Origin: JBKBKN01 sp046294625
Lineage (GTDB): Bacteria; Bacteroidota; Bacteroidia; M30B66
DNA length: 64,000 nt
Assembly (NCBI GenBank): GCA_046294625.1
Contig: JBKBKN010000004.1
Location: 99,565-163,564, forward strand
Direction: 5' to 3'
The notes beneath the pieces are model-generated. The model was given only the letters and a program-made list of their open reading frames with translations, was not told the origin of the DNA and did no database searches. Numbering within the stretch: position 1 is the stretch's first letter; each line of letters starts with the position of its first letter. This document shows positions 10,744 through 18,042 of this stretch, piece by piece. The translations under genes and the position numbers were made by a program.

Positions 10744-12066
10744 TCAATCACTTTTTACAAACTTCAATGCTCGGCGCATGTGCTTATTATTTAAAATTAT
10801 GTAATAGACTCCCGATTGTAGAAATGAAACATCGATTAAGGTACTTTGAAATCTTCTTAATTCGATGATAGATCTGGTGCATAAGTTGCCTTTTATGTCG
10901 TAGATAAACAGGTCAGCTTCACCATCAACATCGGCTGATGTGATGCTTAATTTGTCAGAAGCCGGATTAGGAAATAGGTTAAATGTTCCTACATGGGAAA
11001 TTTCATTCAATCCGATCGGTGCATTGGTTGTATCCACCAATTCTTGTCTAAAGTTTTCTATGCAGAACCGCATGGCATTTATCTGACCTCGCGAAAACAT
11101 ATTCATGCAAGACTCATCACTGTAATCCATGTAATTTTCTATCATATCCGGTAAATCTATCGGAGTATCCACACAAGTGTTGTTGGCATAATTGCATGTT
11201 TGCTGCGATGCGGCTGCTGCATTGGGTGTATCGTCTATGCCATCATCTGCATCACAGCCATTTCCGCCACCTACACCTCCTCCATCGCCCCATATATGCC
11301 TAAGGCCTAAATAGTGTCCAACTTCATGGGTTGTAGTTCTTCCTTTAGAGACCGCCGAAAGACTTGGCGGCAATAATGGATTGTCACTACCAAACACCTG
11401 ATTATGAATCACCACGCCATCAAATTGTGGCTGAGATGCTGCAGATCCTGCCGGCCAATTGGGCGCCCCATCAGGTGGTGTGGCATACCCTAATATTAAA
11501 GGTGTTCCAAAAATAGAAAGATCGCCAACCCAGATGTTCAAATATCGGTTAGTAGGCCATGCATCTTTGCCTCCGGCAGAAGTTTGCTTAATATTATTGG
11601 TTACAACGGAGAGTGCAAAACTGGTGCTTGTCTGGGTTCTTGTAATTCCATTGGTAGGATTACCTTCCGGATCAATTCCTGCTAAATAAAACTCGATCCT
11701 GCTATCTGCTGCAACAGGCTTAAATACTTCGCGCGTTTCAGTAGTGTCCGGATTTTGCCTTCTAAAATCCTGATTCAAAATATTAATTTGATTCTGAATG
11801 ATTGAATCATGAAGATTCGCATCTTCATTATTATATAGTATATGTATAACAACCGGAATTCTGTAAACAGTTTCGTTGCCATCTTTTCGCACAGATGCCG
11901 ATGAAATTTGTTCGAGTGTTTGGTTGATCCTTTTTGCGTAGCCGGGTTGCTGCAATTCCCGATGTAGAATATACTCTTGACTAGCACAACGAACATATTG
12001 TTGGGCGTGATTCAAACCAAAACAAAAAACTAGGAGAACGGAAAAAACTACAGTAAATTTTTGCAT
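10744..12066 (-). CDS. M43 (pappalysin-like) zinc metalloprotease, T9SS-exported
   Basis: A 440-residue secreted protease. After a signal peptide (ending GLNHAQ) and a propeptide-like region, the catalytic domain holds the extended zinc motif HEVGHYLGLRH at residues 247-257: His247, His251 and His257 as ligands, Glu248 as general base. The metzincin Met-turn is seen in ENYMDYSDESCMNMF near 310-324. Paired cysteines around CNYANNTC and ESC resemble the disulfides of the M43B cytophagalysin group. The last 75 or so residues form a type A T9SS sorting domain beginning NLFPNPASDKLS. It should degrade extracellular protein and is probably released or anchored on the surface. It stands alone between the SprB-like gene and crtI, with 52 bp to crtI. 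Confidence 0.92.
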   Translation of the reverse strand: MQKFTVVFSVLLVFCFGLNHAQQYVRCASQEYILHRELQQPGYAKRINQTLEQISSASVRKDGNETVYRIPVVIHILYNNEDANLHDSIIQNQINILNQDFRRQNPDTTETREVFKPVAADSRIEFYLAGIDPEGNPTNGITRTQTSTSFALSVVTNNIKQTSAGGKDAWPTNRYLNIWVGDLSIFGTPLILGYATPPDGAPNWPAGSAASQPQFDGVVIHNQVFGSDNPLLPPSLSAVSKGRTTTHEVGHYLGLRHIWGDGGGVGGGNGCDADDGIDDTPNAAAASQQTCNYANNTCVDTPIDLPDMIENYMDYSDESCMNMFSRGQINAMRFCIENFRQELVDTTNAPIGLNEISHVGTFNLFPNPASDKLSITSADVDGEADLFIYDIKGNLCTRSIIELRRFQSTLIDVSFLQSGVYYIILNNKHMRRALKFVKSD

Positions 12067-12118
12067 CTTTAAAACTTCATCGATGCAAATTAGTGTTTTT
12101 TATTTCAGAGAAAATAAT

Positions 12119-13597
12119 TTAGTGGAAAAACTTCTCCACTTCATTGGCCACCACTTGACCTGAAATGATCGATGGTGGTACACCGGGTCCTGGAACGGTC
12201 AGTTGACCTGCATAAAAAAGGTTTTTCACTTTCTTGCTTTTTAAAGAAGGTTTTAAAATGGCTGTTTGGTTAAGTGTGTTTGCAAGGCCATAAGCATTTC
12301 CTTTAAAGGCATGATAATCAGCAATAAAATCGCTATGAGCGAAAGTTCGCATATAAACAATTTTAGAACGGATATCCTGTTGGCAATATTTCTCCATTCG
12401 ATCCATTACTAAATTGAAATAGCGAATTCGAAGTTCTTCATCATCCCCATCCAGTCCGGTAGCTGCGGGAATCAATACAAACATGTTTTCCATTCCTTCG
12501 GGAGCGCCTGATGCATCTGTTTTGGTAGTAAGTGAAACATAAAACAGGGGATCTTCTGGCCATCGGGGTTCCGTGTAGATTTCATGAGCATGCCGCTCAA
12601 AAGGCCTATCAAAAAATAAAGTATGGTGAGGAAGCTTGTTTACCGGCTCACTCAATCCAACATAATAAAGTAATGAAGATGGAGCCATTACCCTTTTTTC
12701 CCAATACTTTTCGGTGTAACTTCTTTTCTCCTTTGGCAACAAATTGGCTTCTGCATGGTGATAATCAGCGCCTGCAACTACTAAATCAGCGGTAAAATCC
12801 CCTTTGTGCGTTCTGACTTTTGTAATATTACCTAAAGCATCAAACTCGTAGCCTTTTACTTCGTGAGATAATTTAATCGTCACACCTTGACTTTCGGCAA
12901 TTGAAACCATAGCTTCTACAATCCTATGCATTCCGCCAATGGGATACCATGTTCCTAATTTAATATCGGCATAATTCATTAAGCTGTATAGAGCAGGAGT
13001 GTTTTGAGGAGTTGCGCCAAGAAACAATACCGGAAATTCGAGTAACTCAATCAAGCGCGGATGACTGGTGAATCGACGAATATGCTTCGACATACTTGTG
13101 AATACATCTAACTTGAACACACCGGTAATTAATTCGATATCCAAAAATTCTGTAAGCGATCGGCTTGGTTTATAGACCAATTTGTTGATGCCGACTTCAT
13201 ATTTGTAAGCAGCTTCATCTAAAAAACTTTTGATTCGCTCTCCGGCACCTGGTTCAAATGCATCACACATTGCCATAAACTGCTGGAAATCAGCCGGTAT
13301 ATCAGTAGATTCATTCTCTGACCAAACTACTTTATAGGATGGATCAAGGCGTTTCAATTCATAAAAATCAGTAACAGATTTACCAAATAAGTTGAAATAC
13401 CTTTCAAATACGTCGGGCATCCAATACCAACTGGGGCCCATATCAAAGGTGAAGCCTTCTGCACTAAACTTGCGAGCTCTTCCTCCTGCAATATCATTCT
13501 TTTCTAATATAGTGACCTTGAAGCCTTTTTTAGCCAAACATGCAGCTGCGGAAAGGCCTGCAAAACCTGCACCAATTACAATAATATGTTTATTCAT
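12119..13597 (-). CDS. crtI: Phytoene desaturase (CrtI family)
   Basis: A 492-residue FAD-dependent desaturase of carotenoid synthesis that introduces conjugated double bonds into phytoene. The N-terminal dinucleotide-binding loop is GAGFAGLSAAACLAKKG, followed by the acidic ribose-binding region LEKNDIAGGRARK. The C-terminus has the CrtI signature FYAGQLTVPGPGVPPSIISG. Length and architecture match bacterial CrtI across its whole span. No crtB or crtY lies beside it; a second CrtI-superfamily gene lies 31 kb away at 44332. The 339-bp region upstream carries an iterated 14-bp motif (see repeat entry) that may be regulatory. The exact desaturation step cannot be fixed from sequence. Confidence 0.92.
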   Translation of the reverse strand: MNKHIIVIGAGFAGLSAAACLAKKGFKVTILEKNDIAGGRARKFSAEGFTFDMGPSWYWMPDVFERYFNLFGKSVTDFYELKRLDPSYKVVWSENESTDIPADFQQFMAMCDAFEPGAGERIKSFLDEAAYKYEVGINKLVYKPSRSLTEFLDIELITGVFKLDVFTSMSKHIRRFTSHPRLIELLEFPVLFLGATPQNTPALYSLMNYADIKLGTWYPIGGMHRIVEAMVSIAESQGVTIKLSHEVKGYEFDALGNITKVRTHKGDFTADLVVAGADYHHAEANLLPKEKRSYTEKYWEKRVMAPSSLLYYVGLSEPVNKLPHHTLFFDRPFERHAHEIYTEPRWPEDPLFYVSLTTKTDASGAPEGMENMFVLIPAATGLDGDDEELRIRYFNLVMDRMEKYCQQDIRSKIVYMRTFAHSDFIADYHAFKGNAYGLANTLNQTAILKPSLKSKKVKNLFYAGQLTVPGPGVPPSIISGQVVANEVEKFFH

Positions 13598-13655
13598 CTG
13601 AGTAGCTTAAGCCTGATTAAGCAAACATCAAAAGTGATGCTTTGTTGAAGAAACA

Positions 13656-13882
13656 CCATTTCATGTGTATATAATTTGGTTTTTAATAGGTCACATGGAA
13701 TGTCCTGATATTCATCCCCGGTTGGTATGAGCTTATTCTTATGGACATTTCATCTGTGAGTTATTTTATTTTTAGTGGCTCCGATAACTATCGGGGTGCT
13801 ATGTCCGGCCTTCACGGGGGGAGAATTTCTTAGTATGCATTTTCGTTTAGTTTGAGTTTGCTCTTAAGGACATTTCATGTGG
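13656..13882. repeat. Four copies of a CACATGAAATGTCC-like motif upstream of crtI
   Basis: The 339-bp interval 13598-13936 contains no gene. It holds four related copies, in both orientations, of a 12-16-bp motif: CCATTTCATGTG (13656-13667), CACATGGAATGTCC (13692-13705), GGACATTTCATCTGTG (13743-13758) and GGACATTTCATGTGG (13868-13882). The last two sit in a longer imperfect direct repeat starting GAGnTTnnTCTTA (from about 13729 and 13853). A small CCGATA/TATCGG hairpin lies near 13780-13795. They could be regulator-binding sites for crtI, or decay products of a small dispersed repeat. Confidence 0.5.
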
Positions 13883-13886
13883 TAAT

Positions 13887-13915
13887 AAAAAAGAAAAGCC
13901 TCCAAAAAGCAGGCT
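13887..13915 (-). terminator. Terminator at the 3' end of the split pseudogene
   Basis: On the minus strand AGCCT and AGGCT enclose a 9-nt loop and are followed by TTTTCTTTTTT, 22 bp beyond the pseudogene stop. The stem is short but the T-run is good. Confidence 0.5.
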
Positions 13916-13936
13916 CTACAATAGGTTTAGATCAAA

Positions 13937-15178
13937 TTATTGTCTGATGACTTTGTAGCTTCTGGTAGTTTCTTTTGTACTGATTTGAATGATATACAAA
14001 CCTTTAGAATATTTACCTAAGTCAAGTTGCTGACGGAAAGGTTTATCAGTTGCAACATTAAGACGTTCGCTGATCACTTTTTGACCCAAGTTGTTAAATA
14101 CGCCTATTTCAACCATGTTGTCGCTCACGCCATTGATAAATTCAAGTGTAAGGAAATCAGTGACTGGGTTAGGATAAATATTTTACACCTTAAGTGACGA
14201 TTTGTGTTACCCCTTCGTTTTGAGCAAATCTTGCTGAGCTGCTCAGGCATCCCGGTTGAGTAACTACAACTCCGTCCACATCATAACCATCCTGATTGTT
14301 GCCGTTGCCAAAGTTAGCTGGGTTTGAAATATCGGTTATTCTGATGTATTGAATTGGCCCTTTGCCATTCAAGTCAAGAAAACCATCTAAACAAACTTCG
14401 CCGATTGTGAACCAATTTACTAAATCCAAAGAACCATCAACTCTCGCTCTTTCAGGATATAAGTTGCAGGTTTGTGGACCAAATGATGTTTCTACAATTT
14501 CAAGGTCATTGCCCGGCTTGTCGAATATCACGCAAGAGAACCCAAGAGTTAATGAACCACCATATCCTAAAGAAACAAAGTTTAAGTTATCCACTCTTTG
14601 ATGTGCACCTAAGGCTTTAGTTGCATCTTGTCTTTCAGCCAAAGGAGCCGGAGCATTCTTTCTTGGACCTGGGGCATATTCAACTACAAAAGTAGCATAC
14701 TGACAATCGAGCGTCTGCAACACAGGGTCTGACTCAAATCCATTTAAACATTCCACACCATCCAGATCTTAACCATCGGCAATATGGCCTACATTAGCAA
14801 ATGCGCCAATTGGAATTGTATCGATTAGTCTAATGTACTGCGACCATTCAAGTCCGCCATTAGCGAAATCAAATTCTGTGTCTTGACAGCCGCCTCCGAT
14901 AAATTTCCAGCTGCAGCCATCCTGAGAAGCAAATACATTAATCGACTCTGGGTACGTATTGCAATTTTGTGTCCATGGAGAGAAAGTTGTCTTCCATACT
15001 TTAATGTCATTACCATGTCCATTCTTAATAGGAAGGATAAATTTGAGTGTAATCTGACCTCCGAAGCCTAAGGCTACAAAGTTTACATTCTCATCAGATG
15101 TGTTTGCGTCGCTACGCTCATGCTCGCCCAGCGCTTTTTCAGAATTTGCTCTTAACACCGGAATATCTTAGCCATTAG
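13937..15178 (-). pseudogene. 3' part of a split T9SS surface-protein gene (two discoidin-like domains plus sorting domain)
   Basis: This is the downstream remnant of one gene; the upstream part is at 17455-17757. Read leftward it encodes two homologous domains of about 130-150 residues (15158-14772 and about 14756-14193). They share NFVALGFGG / NFVSLGYGG, GHGNDIKV / KPGNDLEI, TYPES / LYPERA and YIRL / YIRI motifs, like the DGYDVDGV-ending domains of secreted surface proteins. A type A T9SS sorting domain follows (NIYPNPVTDFL onward, 13937-14182). Damage seen directly: TAA at 15168-15170, TAA at 14769-14771 where the paralogous repeat has a Tyr codon (GYDVDGV), then TAA at 14190-14192 with a frame change and another TAA at 14183-14185 just before the sorting domain. 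The gene cannot give a full product by normal decoding. Confidence 0.8.
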
Positions 15179-15232
15179 TTGGGCGTCATTGTAAAGAAAC
15201 CGCAGCCAGGACAGAGAATCAACATAAAATGC

Positions 15233-15240
15233 TAACTTTG
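15233..15240 (+). promoter_or_regulatory. Likely -7 element for the restriction endonuclease gene
   Basis: TAACTTTG matches TAnnTTTG and ends 24 bp before the ATG at 15265. It lies inside the cassette, so the nuclease would carry its own promoter rather than depend on an integron promoter. No clear -33 TTG is seen at 19-bp spacing. Confidence 0.45.
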
Positions 15241-15264
15241 CTACTTTAAAAATGACACGATTTG

Positions 15265-16029
15265 ATGAAAAATAAATACGTAAACTTTATAACTGACGAA
15301 CACTTGTTGACCTGTATAGGGAATCTCCACAATGCATATTTGAAGACGAAAAACAACATCACAAAGAAAAACTTCTACTCAAACAAAGTTGACACAATCA
15401 AACTGACTTTCGACTCAAAATTCAATGACATTGACGAAGAAAAATTAATTCAATCAGAGATATTAAGACAGATCGACAAATCAATTAATAATTCAATCGG
15501 AACTTTTCACGAACAAATTTTGGGCGGAATAAAAGGATTTGAAGCAGGAAACTTGAGCGGTTATGATATCAAAGCAACTGACAATACTCTATTTGCAGAC
15601 ATAAAAAACAAACACAACACAATGAATAGTAGTGCAGCCGAAGCACTCTTTCAGAAATTAAAACGATATGCAGACGATTACAAACAAGCAAAATGTTATT
15701 GGGTGCAAATCCTTGCAAAAGGTAGTTTTTGTGAATTATGGAGCGGTGACATAAATGGGAAAGAATACAGTCATAGTAGAGTTTATAAAATTTCAGGAGA
15801 CCAGTTTTATGCTTTACTATCAGGACAACAAGATGCAATGCTTCAATTATACAAAGCTCTTTCAAGTGCAATCAAAGACTATCTAAAATCAGTTGAAAAG
15901 ACCGAAGAAATTGCTGAAAACTCTGCATTAGAAGAAATTAAATCAGAAATTAAAACAAGCAAAAGAACTGTATTAGACCAAATTACTTTTGAGAATTACA
16001 GCTACTATCTTGGCTTTGACAAGTTGTAG
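15265..16029 (+). CDS. Eco47II-like type II restriction endonuclease
   Basis: This 254-residue protein resembles the Eco47II/Sau96I-type nuclease family, whose known members cut GGWCC or GGNCC. The resemblance is strongest around residues 99-122 (GYDIK, then FADIKNKHNTMNSS), where Asp101 and the D-I-K triplet 112-114 could form a PD-(D/E)xK metal site. A later YWVQILAKGSFCELW segment also fits the family as I remember it. The ATG at 15265 is preferred; a TTG just before it would add one residue. It converges on the methyltransferase gene and their 3' ends overlap by 25 bp (16005-16029), a compact R-M layout. Local sequence is more A-rich than the flanking genes, consistent with transfer. The exact recognition site cannot be read from sequence. 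Confidence 0.75.
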   Translation: MKNKYVNFITDEHLLTCIGNLHNAYLKTKNNITKKNFYSNKVDTIKLTFDSKFNDIDEEKLIQSEILRQIDKSINNSIGTFHEQILGGIKGFEAGNLSGYDIKATDNTLFADIKNKHNTMNSSAAEALFQKLKRYADDYKQAKCYWVQILAKGSFCELWSGDINGKEYSHSRVYKISGDQFYALLSGQQDAMLQLYKALSSAIKDYLKSVEKTEEIAENSALEEIKSEIKTSKRTVLDQITFENYSYYLGFDKL

Positions 16030-17243
16030 TATTGATTCAAGAACTTAACAATCGAATAACCTACCTCTGTGCCTAAATTAACGGGAACAGCATTTCCAAT
16101 TTGTTTGTATTGTTGAGCCATTGAACCCTCAAAAGTCCAATCATCGGGAAAAGTTTGGATACGAGCATATTCTCTAACTGTAAAAGGACGAGTTTCTTCA
16201 GGATGACACCTTTCAGTCTGTTTTTGAGCAGGACTGCAAGTTAAAGTTAAACAAGGTTCGTCCCAACCAATTCTGCGTGCAATTCCAGTTTTGCCACCGC
16301 CTAAATGAAAACTTCCACCCATAAATTGTTTTTGAATATCAAGTGGTAAATCACGCCAATATCCCTTCTGTGGAACTAAATCTAAAACAGCTTTTTTGCT
16401 TTGTGGGTATTTAGCACCAGGCGACTTTGGAACATTGGTATCGTAAAGTTCGCCTTTCTTTAAAGCATCTTCTAAATTATAGATTTTATTGTGCGGTTTA
16501 GGATATTCATATTTCAAATCAATATCTTTTCTAACACCAACCAATATTAAACGCTCACGTTTTTGTGGCACTTTATAATTTATGGCTTTTAAGACTTGAA
16601 CAGGCTCAACATTATAGCCTATTTCATCTAAAATTAAAATCATACCTTGCAAAGTTTTTCCATTCTCGTGACTAAGTAAACCACGGACATTTTCGCCAAT
16701 ACAAATTGGTGGGTTAACTTCTTTGACAACTCTTGCAAACTCATAAAATAAAGTTCCTCTTGCATCAGCAAGACCAAGTTTTTTCCCTGCATAGCTAAAC
16801 GCCTGACAAGGAAAACCCCCAGTTACAACATCAACTGAATTATGATACTCTGTAAAGTCAAAATCTTTAATATCGCCCTCCAAGACTTTCCAATTTGGAC
16901 GGTTTTTTCGCAATGTTTGACAAGCCCACTTATCAATCTCATTCAATGCGACACATTTCAATCCGGCTTTTTCCAAACCAATTGCCAAACCACCGGCTCC
17001 GGCAAATAATTCTAATACAGTATATTCATTGTGCGGTTCAACATAGTTAGAAACAGTATCTTCTAAATCGTGACTAAAAAAATCAGCAAAAAGCGTTTCG
17101 ACTTGTTCTCGTTTATAAACACGGTAATTACTCATAGGCTCACGGACAGCGGACAATTTACCTTCCCTATCCCAACGTCTAAGCGTTTCTTTGCTTTTAC
17201 CAATAAGTTCAGATGCTTCGGACAGCGACAAATATTCTTTCAT
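16005..17243 (-). CDS. DNA (cytosine-5) methyltransferase with N-terminal HTH domain
   Basis: A 412-residue modification enzyme that should protect the host from the adjacent nuclease by C5-cytosine methylation. Residues 1-50 form a MerR/excisionase-like helix-turn-helix (LSLSEASELIGKSKETLRRW, then YRVYKREQVETLF). Methyltransferase motifs follow in the standard order: motif I LELFAGAGGLAIGLEKAG (about 77-94), motif IV GGFPCQAFS with catalytic Cys146, motif VI ENV at 184-186, motif VIII QKRERLILVGV, and motif X QIGNAVPVNLG near the C-terminus. The HTH could bind its own promoter and restrain methylase expression, as in several R-M systems. ATG17243 is preferred over a TTG two codons earlier. 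A strong promoter lies 32 bp upstream. Confidence 0.93.
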   Translation of the reverse strand: MKEYLSLSEASELIGKSKETLRRWDREGKLSAVREPMSNYRVYKREQVETLFADFFSHDLEDTVSNYVEPHNEYTVLELFAGAGGLAIGLEKAGLKCVALNEIDKWACQTLRKNRPNWKVLEGDIKDFDFTEYHNSVDVVTGGFPCQAFSYAGKKLGLADARGTLFYEFARVVKEVNPPICIGENVRGLLSHENGKTLQGMILILDEIGYNVEPVQVLKAINYKVPQKRERLILVGVRKDIDLKYEYPKPHNKIYNLEDALKKGELYDTNVPKSPGAKYPQSKKAVLDLVPQKGYWRDLPLDIQKQFMGGSFHLGGGKTGIARRIGWDEPCLTLTCSPAQKQTERCHPEETRPFTVREYARIQTFPDDWTFEGSMAQQYKQIGNAVPVNLGTEVGYSIVKFLNQYYNLSKPR

Positions 17244-17274
17244 AACCAAGTTGTTTAACCTTACACAATGGTTA

Positions 17275-17304
17275 CAAATTTACGACTAAAAATGAAACAG
17301 ACAA
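17275..17304 (-). promoter_or_regulatory. Bacteroidota-type promoter for the methyltransferase
   Basis: On the minus strand TTG (17304-17302), exactly 19 bp, then TAAATTTG (17282-17275): a full match to the -33/-7 consensus TTG-N19-TAnnTTTG. It lies 32 bp before ATG17243. This suggests strong, self-contained expression of the methylase, useful when an R-M cassette enters a new host. Confidence 0.65.
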
Positions 17305-17328
17305 CAACGAAAGGAAAAAACAACGAAC

Positions 17329-17454
17329 GCCCAACAGCCGTTTTGCAAAAGCGGGGGTTTCGTGCTTCTATGAAAGTGAAGTGCTAAATTCAAGCTTTGT
17401 GCGTCTAATGAAGTTTAGTGCAGAAAATCCCCGCCTTCGCAAAGCGGCAAAACG
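17329..17454 (+). repeat. attC-like imperfect palindrome at the end of the R-M cassette
   Basis: GCCCAAC (17329-17335) opens an extended imperfect inverted repeat. CGTTTTGC (17339-17346) pairs with GCAAAACG (17447-17454), GCGGGG (17351-17356) with CCCCGC (17429-17434), and GTGCTAAATTC (17381-17391) imperfectly with GAAGTTTAGTGC (17410-17421). With the TTGGGC from the cassette's other end the complete site would be 132 bp, within the length range known for attC sites. It encodes no plausible protein. A plain intergenic fold is possible, but the matched R'/R'' boxes at the two cassette ends argue for recombination function. Confidence 0.65.
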
Positions 17455-17757
17455 ATCTTTTAACGGGAACACAAGAAATTACTTCTGATGCATAACACCC
17501 CGGAACAACACCTAGATCCCATCCTCCAATAGAACTTCCAAGTCAAGGTGCGCCTGAACCGCATTTTGAGCTATCCAAATCAACTGTGCGTTTTCAGGAT
17601 TACTGGATGGGTTATGGCAAACCAATACTTTTTGACTGTTTCCGTTGCCATTGCCATTGCCGTTACCATTGACTCTCTAAGCAATTGCTTCGTGGGTAGT
17701 AATTCCTGCCAATATGGTGGCGGAAATCACAATTTAATGTTTTAGGTTTTTCCTGAT
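17455..17757 (-). pseudogene. 5' part of the split T9SS surface-protein gene
   Basis: Read leftward from about 17757, one frame gives a signal-peptide-like stretch (IVISATILAGITTHEAIA), five Gly-Asn units, then KVLVCHNPSSNPEN and AVQAHL. This is the KVxVCHxP...AVxAHL module seen in Bacteroidota secreted proteins. After a frame change near 17520 the reading resumes as IGGWDLGVVPGC, which fits the module's end. Damage: ATC where a start would be expected (17757), TAA just before the hydrophobic run, TAG at 17677-17679 immediately after the putative signal peptide (one base from CAG, Gln), and the frameshift. Deleting the cassette continues this frame directly into the 3' part at 15178. It is therefore the missing front half of the 13937-15178 pseudogene. 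Confidence 0.7.
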
Positions 17758-17986
17758 TAATTGATTTAAATTATTGTTAAATGTACAGTATTTTAATATT
17801 CCTTACATATGATTTTAATCGTTTTTTTACCACCATTTAATCCGGTCGAAGAAAATGAATTTACATCTCACTGATTTAGTATTGATTATGACTAAATGCC
17901 AAGAAGATTATTTTTGAATATATAAAAAAACTTTCAATCATTTTGCAACCTATTTCCTAGTTGCGAGTAAACAGACTTATCCAAAA

Positions 17987-18019
17987 AAAGCGGGGCTTGA
18001 ATATTTCAAGCCCCGCTTT
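17987..18019 (-). terminator. Strong terminator of the giant gene at 18043
   Basis: AAAGCGGGGCTTGAA (17987-18001) and TTCAAGCCCCGCTTT (18005-18019) form a perfect 15-bp stem with a 3-nt loop, 23 bp past the stop codon and followed on the minus strand by T-rich sequence. The remaining 17758-17986 is AT-rich and holds nothing else I can identify. Confidence 0.85.
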
Positions 18020-18042
18020 CATCAATTATTAATTAATCACAA

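Larger units (their letters stand above)
15179..17454 (+). mobile_element. Integron-like gene cassette carrying a type II R-M system
   Basis: This 2,276-bp segment interrupts the surface-protein pseudogene. Its left end is TTGGGC, directly after G15178. Its right end is a 126-bp imperfect palindrome opening with GCCCAAC (17329-17335) and closing with GCAAAACG (17447-17454). Joining the ends would create G-TTGGGC, the exact reverse complement of GCCCAAC, giving the R' (RYYYAAC) and R'' (GTTRRRY) boxes of an integron attC site. Excising exactly 15179-17454 rejoins the host gene in frame (codons GTT AAA AGA TCT AAT GGC). The rebuilt target reads ATTAG^ATCTT, matching the G^WT secondary-site rule. 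No integrase is present in the window, so insertion must have used one elsewhere or lost since. The boundaries are seen in sequence; the mechanism is inferred. Confidence 0.7.

Noticed and set aside
13937..15178. TAA recoding (reassigned stop) to explain the in-frame stops
   Set aside because: All neighbouring genes use TAA as normal stops, and the gene also has frameshifts and a lost start, so decay is simpler.
15179..17454. Insertion sequence or transposon carrying the R-M genes
   Set aside because: No transposase, no terminal inverted repeats at both ends and no target duplication; the ends instead fit cassette boundaries.
15179..17454. Complete integron
   Set aside because: No integrase gene, no attI-like site and only one cassette are present in the window; only a lone cassette can be claimed.
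17548..17745. A 65-codon plus-strand frame
   Set aside because: The minus strand here carries the recognisable CHNP/AVQAHL module and Gly-Asn run of the pseudogene; the plus frame is its shadow.
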